A stretch of DNA of 13,139 bases, taken from the NCBI GenBank assembly GCA_020849195.1, contig JADLGT010000215.1:1-13139 (forward strand), written 5' to 3'. The first letter of the stretch is position 1. The number at the start of each line of letters is the position of its first letter. A program made the position numbers and the translations under genes. Positions 8,201 through 13,139 of this stretch are shown here, piece by piece. The stretch is from Bacteroidia bacterium (lineage in GTDB: Bacteria; Bacteroidota; Bacteroidia; JABDFU01). The notes beneath the pieces are model-generated. The model did not search any database and was not told the DNA's origin. It worked only from the letters and a program-made list of their open reading frames with translations.

Positions 8201-8208
8201 CAAAAATA
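8201..8208 (-). promoter_or_regulatory. Probable -7 promoter box for the small lipoprotein gene
   Basis: On the minus strand the bases are TATTTTTG, matching TAnnTTTG exactly, 56 nt before the ATG at 8144. It lies downstream of the alternative ATG at 8273 and so supports the shorter protein. No TTTG at the expected -33 position was seen. Confidence 0.35.
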
Positions 8209-8309
8209 TTAACCGAGATTTTATAATTGAATTTGAAAAATTGTCCGAAAGAGCGGTTGAACCTATGGTTCAATAGGGATTAACGCACACAATTTTATTG
8301 AGAAGGAGT

Positions 8310-8930
8310 TTACATAAATTCTTCCAACCTGCCCAAGCCAGCTCTTACTACAGTAAAGTTATTGTTTGAGCAATCAATAACGGTTGAAGCTATGGTGTGG
8401 CCATAGCCTCCGTCAATTACAATATCTATAGTGTTTTTGTATTTCTCATGGATTTGTTCGGGGTCGGTGGTGTAGTCCATAATTTCGTCATCATCGTGTA
8501 TTGATGTGCTTACTATAGGATTACCGAGTTGTTGTACCAATTGAAGTGCAATTTTATTATTTGGAATACGTATGCCTATCGTCTTTTTACGTGCTTTAAA
8601 TATTTTAGGAATATTGCTGTTGGCTTCCAGTATAAATGTAAACGGACCGGGTAAAGCTTTTCGCATTACTTTATATATACGGTTGTCGATGGGTTTTGTA
8701 AAATCGGATAAGTGACTTAAATCGTAACAAATAATAGAAAAATTTGCTTTTTCCGGATTAATACCTTTTATGCGAGCAATGCGTTCAATAGATTTTTGCT
8801 TAAAAATATCGCAACCCATTCCGTAAACCGTGTCGGTAGGATAAATCACAAGACCTCCGTCGCTCAGGCACTCTACTACCTGCTTCATTTCTCTGGGATT
8901 TGGATTATCAGGATGAATTTTTAATAACAT
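8310..8930 (-). CDS. Sua5/YciO/YrdC family protein, YciO-type (L-threonylcarbamoyladenylate synthase family)
   Basis: The family makes threonylcarbamoyl-AMP from threonine, bicarbonate and ATP for the t6A modification of tRNAs that read ANN codons. From the ATG at 8930 the product is 206 residues, the same length as E. coli YciO. Motifs: YPTDTVYG (30-37), RIKG (53-56), NFSIICYDLSHLS (63-75), PGPFTFIL (94-101), TIGIRIPNNKIAL (117-129), STSIH (141-145) and the end VVRAGLGRLEEF. The pattern after RIKG and the TIGIRIPxNxIAL block match the YciO subgroup more than TsaC; YciO's in vivo role in t6A is less settled, so annotation as the synthase is a family-level call. The frame extends upstream to an ATG at 8996, but those 22 residues do not match the family, whose members begin at MLLKIHPDNP. 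No C-terminal Sua5 domain. Confidence 0.92.
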   Translation of the reverse strand: MLLKIHPDNPNPREMKQVVECLSDGGLVIYPTDTVYGMGCDIFKQKSIERIARIKGINPEKANFSIICYDLSHLSDFTKPIDNRIYKVMRKALPGPFTFILEANSNIPKIFKARKKTIGIRIPNNKIALQLVQQLGNPIVSTSIHDDDEIMDYTTDPEQIHEKYKNTIDIVIDGGYGHTIASTVIDCSNNNFTVVRAGLGRLEEFM

Positions 8931-9102
8931 GGTAGAGCAGGAGCAAATCGCAACAAATTTTTTAGCGGTATGTACAACGGTTTGGATTTTGGCCAAGTGG
9001 ATGCATTAGAAATAGCAATGTTTAATGATTCAAAAATGTTGGTAGGCGTATAAATGTTGGATTTGTACAGTACGCTTTTCCCATTTTGTCAAATCTTTCT
9101 TG

Positions 9103-9113
9103 TAGGCAATTTT
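9103..9113. repeat. Left arm of an 11-bp inverted repeat flanking the DUF2490 gene
   Basis: The bases taggcaatttt are the exact reverse complement of 9909-9919. This arm overlaps the last bases of the DUF2490 stop codon. It may be a remnant of a gene cassette end, an mRNA end-pairing element, or chance. Confidence 0.45.
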
Positions 9114-9891
9114 ACTTTTCTTTTTTCGATAAATCAAAATTAAAATTAGCGTTTACAATTAATCCATTGTTATTTTGAAATACATTTTTTCCGTTTATTT
9201 GTCTGCCAAATTGAATGATTTGAATTAAATATCCACCTTCAATTCTTACATTTTTTTTGAACTGATAACCTAATAAAACACCAATTCTATTTTGGTCAAA
9301 GATGTTCGCATTAACATTCTTTCCAAATCCAATAAATATTTCGTCATAAATGGAAACATAAGGTGATTTGTCTTTTATTTCACTTCCCTTCAAAGGAACT
9401 TGTAGTCTTATCATATATCTCATTCTGTTTAATAAAGGAAATTGATCTTCCTTTTCAACAATGGCAGAGCTATGATGTCCAATAAATCTTTGCTCTATCA
9501 TAAAGCGATGTAAAAAATCGACAAGACCTTCCTTATAAGACATTTGTACCATTTCAAATATTCTGTGTTCTGTAAAATCTTTCCCAAGTCTATTTATGGG
9601 TATTTCGCCATACGAAAAAGTTTCAACCCAAGCATAACCCACTCTAAATAAAATTCGATGGTTTAATTGATAATTTAGACCAACTCGTAAAAGGCTTTGT
9701 TGCCAATTGGTAATAATGTTTTCTCTACGCCATTGATATTCGCTGTGAATTCCAACTTTATTTGACAATTTGAAAGTGCCAAAATAATTATACCACCCAA
9801 TAGTTTCGTGCGTATTTATACGATTGTTTTGACTTGAAACTTCAGTAATGAAAGAGGTCAAAACAAAAACTGTTATTAAGTGTTTAATCAT
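9112..9891 (-). CDS. DUF2490 family outer-membrane beta-barrel candidate
   Basis: The 259-residue product begins with a signal peptide (MIKHLITVFVLTSFITEVSSQ, cleavage likely near residue 20). It is then built of alternating-polarity strands with many aromatic residues (IGWYNYFGTFKLSNKVGIHSEYQWRRE, LRVGLNYQL, FRVGYAWVETF, RMRYMIRLQVPL, EIFIGFG, RIGVLLGYQF, IEGGYLIQ) and ends in a strand. This fits the DUF2490 family, predicted small barrels of Bacteroidota with no settled function. The opening W-Y pattern and QWRRE segment are the best family marks. Base use is unlike the neighbours: a hand count of 9121-9720 gives about 29% G+C against about 44% for 9961-10140 in the transaldolase. Together with the 11-bp inverted repeat around it, this suggests acquisition by transfer. 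The gap to the transaldolase upstream is 37 nt, so it may be read from that gene's promoter. Confidence 0.8.
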   Translation of the reverse strand: MIKHLITVFVLTSFITEVSSQNNRINTHETIGWYNYFGTFKLSNKVGIHSEYQWRRENIITNWQQSLLRVGLNYQLNHRILFRVGYAWVETFSYGEIPINRLGKDFTEHRIFEMVQMSYKEGLVDFLHRFMIEQRFIGHHSSAIVEKEDQFPLLNRMRYMIRLQVPLKGSEIKDKSPYVSIYDEIFIGFGKNVNANIFDQNRIGVLLGYQFKKNVRIEGGYLIQIIQFGRQINGKNVFQNNNGLIVNANFNFDLSKKEK

Positions 9892-9908
9892 CTTTTATAG
9901 TCTCTGCA

Positions 9909-9919
9909 AAAATTGCCTA
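9909..9919. repeat. Right arm of the 11-bp inverted repeat flanking the DUF2490 gene
   Basis: The bases aaaattgccta are the exact reverse complement of 9103-9113. This arm lies in the 37-nt gap between the transaldolase stop and the DUF2490 start, so the two arms bracket precisely the low-G+C gene. Confidence 0.45.
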
Positions 9920-9928
9920 TAATTAAAA

Positions 9929-10576
9929 TTATTTTTTAGCGTCAGCCAAAAACTGAGCAAGACCCGAGTCGGTTAACGGATGTTTTAAAAGTGCTGTTAT
10001 GGCACTCAGCGGACAAGTAGCTACATCGGCACCAAGCATGGCGCAATTAATAATGTGCATTGGATGGCGAACAGATGCGGCTAATATTTGCGTTTTGAAT
10101 CCGTAATTGTCGTAAATGGTACGTATGTCTTCAATCAATCTCAAGCCATCTGTCGAAACATCGTCTAACCTGCCAATAAAAGGTGATACATAAGTTGCTC
10201 CTGCCTTGGCGGCCAGCAGGGCTTGTCCGGCCGAAAATACAAGTGTGCAGTTGGTACGTATTCCTTTTCCGGTAAAATAATTAATTGCTTTAACTCCCTC
10301 TTTTATCATTGGCACTTTAACCACAATTTGTTTATGTAATTTGGCAAGCGCCTCTCCTTCTTTTACAATGCCGTCAAAATCGGTTGAAATAACTTCGGCG
10401 CTCACATCACCGGAAACAATCTTGCATATATCAACATAATGTTTCAAAATATTTTCTTGTCCTTTTATTACTTCCTTAGCCATTAATGATGGGTTGGTGG
10501 TTACTCCATCTAAAACGCCCAAGTCTTGTGCTTCTTTAATTTGGGCAAGGTTTGCAGTGTCAATAAAAAATTTCAT
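9929..10576 (-). CDS. Transaldolase, small (TalC/FSA-like) type
   Basis: This enzyme moves a dihydroxyacetone unit between sugar phosphates in the non-oxidative pentose phosphate pathway, in the cytosol. From the ATG at 10576 the product is 215 residues, the usual size of the compact single-domain group. Motifs: FIDTAN with Asp6, TTNPS (26-30), the Schiff-base Lys87 in VVKVPM, and SPFIGRLDD (131-139). Glu61 and Phe133, where fructose-6-phosphate aldolases carry Gln and Tyr, point to true transaldolase activity. The frame runs back to an ATG at 10600, but the eight extra residues are not part of the family, whose members start at MKFFIDTA. That earlier ATG also lies within an inverted repeat in the leader. 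DUF2490 follows after 37 nt. Confidence 0.93.
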   Translation of the reverse strand: MKFFIDTANLAQIKEAQDLGVLDGVTTNPSLMAKEVIKGQENILKHYVDICKIVSGDVSAEVISTDFDGIVKEGEALAKLHKQIVVKVPMIKEGVKAINYFTGKGIRTNCTLVFSAGQALLAAKAGATYVSPFIGRLDDVSTDGLRLIEDIRTIYDNYGFKTQILAASVRHPMHIINCAMLGADVATCPLSAITALLKHPLTDSGLAQFLADAKK

Positions 10577-10593
10577 AACTATAGGATTTAAGT

Positions 10594-10620
10594 TTCGCAT
10601 AAAGTTAAACTCAATGCGAA
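10594..10620. repeat. Inverted repeat just upstream of the transaldolase start
   Basis: Seven-base arms (ttcgcat at 10594-10600 and atgcgaa at 10614-10620) are separated by 13 nt, ending 17 nt before the preferred ATG. Position fits a leader hairpin or an operator; no exact TAnnTTTG box was found in the 85-nt gap. Confidence 0.4.
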
Positions 10621-10661
10621 TACTGAGTGGTAAAAGAAATTAACAAGTTTTCAAAAGGGAA

Positions 10662-11189
10662 TCACAAGGGTAGTTGTAACAAAAACAAATGCCTGTATAT
10701 TTCGGTGCCATTGTACAGCACTTTAAATTTCCACAATCCCTCCACAAATTCGTAATCGTAATCCAATGTATAGCTGTGAAACATGGGTTGATTGGTGATG
10801 ATGAGTTGCGACATCTCGGATGTTTTGAATGATTTTCCGTTATGCGGATTTTTCATAATCTTTGGAAACTCCCATACAAAAGTTACCGGCATAATTACGT
10901 TTTCGGATCCTGTGCTTATTTTAAATTCAACACCAAAAGTTTTGCCAATGTCGGCTATAACTGTATCCGTTGTAAGCATAAGTTTTTGAGCGCTCACCAC
11001 ATTCATGCTGTCGGTTAAGGTGCCAATTGCCTGCTGTTTATTGGCAACTTCAACTTTGTAAATACCGTGCCCGCTTTCGGTTACTTTGATGCCGAAAGAA
11101 TTATTCTGAGCAAATGAAACTGTAGATGTTGCAGCGATAACAAGCTGTGTAAGTACGAACAATATCAGCGTTGATTTGCTTGTTGGCAA
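10662..11189 (-). CDS. Exported DUF3859 domain protein
   Basis: The 175-residue product has a clear signal peptide (hydrophobic 7-22, likely cut after SFA at residue 27). A single beta-rich domain of about 145 residues follows. It resembles DUF3859: a start GIKVTESGHGIYKVEV, a middle with IGKTFGVEFKI and VTFVWEFPKIMKNPHNGKSF, and an end with DYEFVEGLWKFKVLYNGTEI. The function of the domain is unknown; the segment VEGLWKFKVLYNG looks like those of proteins that add to a periplasmic or surface beta-sandwich. It begins 5 nt after the stop of the nuclease-family gene and ends the etf-led unit. It is the only one of the few genes in this window with a TGA rather than TAA stop. Domain assignment is by pattern memory, moderately sure. 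Confidence 0.75.
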   Translation of the reverse strand: MPTSKSTLILFVLTQLVIAATSTVSFAQNNSFGIKVTESGHGIYKVEVANKQQAIGTLTDSMNVVSAQKLMLTTDTVIADIGKTFGVEFKISTGSENVIMPVTFVWEFPKIMKNPHNGKSFKTSEMSQLIITNQPMFHSYTLDYDYEFVEGLWKFKVLYNGTEIYRHLFLLQLPL

Positions 11190-11194
11190 GGTGA

Positions 11195-11794
11195 TTAAGA
11201 TTTTTTTCTGTTGTTTATTTCGTCGCGTATCTGCGAAGCTCGCTCGTACTGCTCATCGTCGAGCGCTTTTTTAAGCAGCTCTTTTAGTTCTTCGCTCGAT
11301 TTTTTTCTGAAGTCGGAATCGTCTTCACTCTTTTCGGCAAGTTGGGGTTCCTCTTTGGTGCCCGTTTCTATTGTTGCGTTTTCTTCATCGAGAATAATTC
11401 CTGCCGATGACAAAATAAATTCATACGTATAGATTGGGCATTGAAAACGCACGGCAATGGCAATTGCATCCGATGTGCGGGCATCAATCTCTATTTCTTT
11501 TTCTCCGCTGTCGCAGATAAGCTTTGCAAAAAAAATCCCTTCAACCAAATTGTAAATAATAACTTCTTTTATAGTTATACTGAATGCATCGGAAAAGCTT
11601 TTAAATAAATCGTGTGTTAATGGTCGGCTTGGTGTCATTTTTTCCAGTTCAATGGCAATGGCTTGTGCTTCAAATCCACCTATAATAATAGGCAGCCTTC
11701 TTTTTCCCTTTGCTTCACCTAACACAAGCGCATACGCACCGGATTGTGTTTGGCTGTACGATAAACCAACTATGTCGAGCTTTAGTTTTTTCAT
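11195..11794 (-). CDS. Bifunctional nuclease (BFN/DUF151) family protein with C-terminal UVR motif
   Basis: The 199-residue product carries the BFN domain at about 1-135, with LPIIIGGFEAQAIAIEL (34-50), the RPLTHDLF segment (57-64) and DARTSDAIAIAVR (104-116). An acidic linker (about 136-165) follows, then a UvrB/UvrC-type helical motif, LLKKALDDEQYERASQIRDEI (173-193). Plant members have been reported to cut both RNA and DNA; the bacterial role is not settled. The UVR motif suggests contact with a protein partner or nucleic-acid complex. In Bacteroidota this gene is often found next to etfA, as here (51 nt). The DUF3859 gene starts 5 nt beyond its stop, pointing to one transcript. Confidence 0.93.
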   Translation of the reverse strand: MKKLKLDIVGLSYSQTQSGAYALVLGEAKGKRRLPIIIGGFEAQAIAIELEKMTPSRPLTHDLFKSFSDAFSITIKEVIIYNLVEGIFFAKLICDSGEKEIEIDARTSDAIAIAVRFQCPIYTYEFILSSAGIILDEENATIETGTKEEPQLAEKSEDDSDFRKKSSEELKELLKKALDDEQYERASQIRDEINNRKKS

Positions 11795-11845
11795 TAATTA
11801 CACCAACGAATAGTAAACGCTGTTTGTATAGCTGAGGTTTAGTGA

Positions 11846-12814
11846 TTACGCTTTAAATTTTTTTACTGCCTCTGTTAATTTCGGCACCACCTCAAATGCG
11901 TCGCCAACAACACCGTAATCTGCTGCTTTAAAGAACGGAGCTTCAGGATCAATGTTTATGGCTACTATAACTTTTGATGAGCTAACTCCGGCCAAATGTT
12001 GTATGGCACCCGATATGCCTATGGCTATATACAAGTTGGGACCAATGGTTATTCCTGTTTGTCCAACATGCTCGTGGTGTGGTCTCCAACCAACATCGGC
12101 CACAGGTTTCGAACATGCTGTTGCCGCTCCAAGCGCATTGGCCAAGTCTTCAATAATGCCCCAGTTTTCGGGAGCTTTTAATCCGCGACCCGCTGAAACA
12201 ACAAGTTCGGCTTCAGTAAGTGCAATTTTTCCTGAAGTCTTTTTCGTCTCCTTCACTTTTGTTTTAAGTTCGTTGTCGCTCACAGCCGGGTTGAAAATTT
12301 CAACCGAAGCATTTCCATCTCCGGAAATAACTCCAAAAGCATTAGGCGTAAGTGCAAGCAGTTTAATGTCGGATGATATTACAACATCGGTTAATCCTTT
12401 TCCCGAAAAACATTTTTTACGAACGGTGAATGGCGCAATAGCCGAAGGCAATGCAACAACTCCCGCTGCCAACCCGCCTTTTAGGCGAACAGCAACTCGA
12501 CCCGCAATATTTTTTCCGGTATATGTTTGAGAAAAAACAATCACAGTAGCCGCTTCCTTTTTTGCTGCTTCGGCAATAGCCGCGGCATAAGCCTGAGACG
12601 AAAGTGTAGTTAACTTATCGTTTTTTATACTAAGCACTTTAGCTGCTCCATATTTACCGAGTATTTTCAACTCGTCATCGCTTAGGTTCCCGATTGATAC
12701 AGCCGAAACTGTAGTTGAAAGTTTTTTTGCAATTTCATTAGCATACGAAACGGCTTCAAAAGTCGATTTTTTGAATTTACCATCCCAACTTTCTGCGAAT
12801 ACCAGTACAGGCAT
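11846..12814 (-). CDS. etfA: Electron transfer flavoprotein subunit alpha
   Basis: EtfA pairs with EtfB to form the FAD-containing carrier that accepts electrons from acyl-CoA and other flavin dehydrogenases and passes them to the membrane quinone pool. The 322-residue product has the N-terminal domain (1-195, MPVLVFAESW onward) and the conserved C-terminal FAD domain: SAGRGLK (207-213), GWRPHHEHVGQTG (242-254), GISGAIQH (266-273), and INIDPEAPFFKAADYGVVGD (286-305). All the expected FAD contacts are present. etfB lies 86 nt upstream on the same strand and the nuclease-family gene 51 nt downstream. No dehydrogenase or ETF-quinone reductase gene is in the window. Confidence 0.97.
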   Translation of the reverse strand: MPVLVFAESWDGKFKKSTFEAVSYANEIAKKLSTTVSAVSIGNLSDDELKILGKYGAAKVLSIKNDKLTTLSSQAYAAAIAEAAKKEAATVIVFSQTYTGKNIAGRVAVRLKGGLAAGVVALPSAIAPFTVRKKCFSGKGLTDVVISSDIKLLALTPNAFGVISGDGNASVEIFNPAVSDNELKTKVKETKKTSGKIALTEAELVVSAGRGLKAPENWGIIEDLANALGAATACSKPVADVGWRPHHEHVGQTGITIGPNLYIAIGISGAIQHLAGVSSSKVIVAINIDPEAPFFKAADYGVVGDAFEVVPKLTEAVKKFKA

Positions 12815-12900
12815 AATGAGTTTTTGTTAATTGTAGTTTGTTACTAATTTTTTTTCTCGGGCATTGACATTAACTGTCGAAAATCAAGTCCCAAAATTGT

Positions 12901-13139
12901 TTATATCACTTTAGCTTCGTTGTGCAACAGAGCCACCAGTTCATCCATTTTGTCGGCTGCTACCATTTTGCAGGCTTGTTTTGCAGGAGGAAGTTCAAAA
13001 GCAACCGAAGATGTTAATTTGGTATCGCCCGATGGTTCAATAGCCTGCAATGGTTTTGTTTTGGCCGACATAATGCCGCGCATATTTGGTATGCGAGGTT
13101 CGCTCATTCCCTTTTGGGCACTTGCTACAAATGGAAGAG
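12901..13139 (-). CDS. etfB: Electron transfer flavoprotein subunit beta, C-terminal 78 residues (5' end outside window)
   Basis: The frame runs in from the right edge and ends at TAA (12901-12903). The visible part reads LPFVASAQKGMSEPRIPNMR followed by GIMSAKTKPL, which is the typical late core of EtfB, and ends in a short helical tail (MDELVALLHNEAKVI). The usual protein is about 250 residues, so roughly the last third is seen. An internal Met at 13107 is not the start, because the frame and the family match both continue upstream of it. It precedes etfA by 86 nt, the expected partner order. Confidence 0.95.
   Translation of the reverse strand, partial: LPFVASAQKGMSEPRIPNMRGIMSAKTKPLQAIEPSGDTKLTSSVAFELPPAKQACKMVAADKMDELVALLHNEAKVI

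Noticed and set aside
8145..8273. Longer 90-residue form of the small lipoprotein starting at 8273
   Set aside because: It would bury the lipid signal 43 residues in, and a -7 promoter box lies downstream of that ATG.
11952..12530. Long open frame (192 codons) on the plus strand opposite etfA
   Set aside because: It is fully antisense to a confident etfA, its protein has no recognisable motif, and its length follows from the codon pattern of etfA.

Overview
The window is a housekeeping stretch of a Bacteroidota chromosome, probably a free-living or uncultured lineage rather than a gut Bacteroides. The evidence is the start of the type IX secretion gene sprA directly downstream of ruvA, at least one TAnnTTTG-type promoter box, A-rich leaders without Shine-Dalgarno sequences, and a short Bacteroidota-style lipoprotein. 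Every gene I can support lies on the minus strand, so the window reads in transcription order from its right end to its left end. G+C is moderate (roughly 40% by eye), except for one clearly AT-rich gene. No RNA gene, CRISPR array, insertion sequence or plus-strand gene was found, and no gene-free stretch exceeds 300 bases.

Right end (13139 to 10662): the end of etfB (the gene continues beyond the window), etfA, a bifunctional-nuclease-family gene with a UVR motif, and an exported DUF3859 protein. Their gaps are 86, 51 and 5 nt, consistent with one transcription unit: an electron-transfer flavoprotein that passes electrons from flavin dehydrogenases, followed by two less understood genes.

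Middle (10576 to 8001): a small-type transaldolase, an AT-rich DUF2490 outer-membrane barrel candidate bracketed by an 11-bp inverted repeat, a YciO-type member of the Sua5/YciO/YrdC family, and a 47-residue His-rich lipoprotein candidate.

Next (7864 to 5693): an inward-rectifier potassium channel gene (KirBac type) broken by one in-frame TAG where the family has Trp, then malate dehydrogenase.

Left end (5562 to 1): a membrane-anchored cytochrome c fused to a SirB2-like four-helix domain, hflX 3 nt downstream of it, then ruvA and the first 971 codons of sprA. The sprA reading frame is open from its start to the window edge.

I see no dedicated novel multi-gene system. The best leads are the amber-interrupted Kir channel, the compositionally foreign DUF2490 gene with its flanking inverted repeat, and the tiny His-rich lipoprotein.
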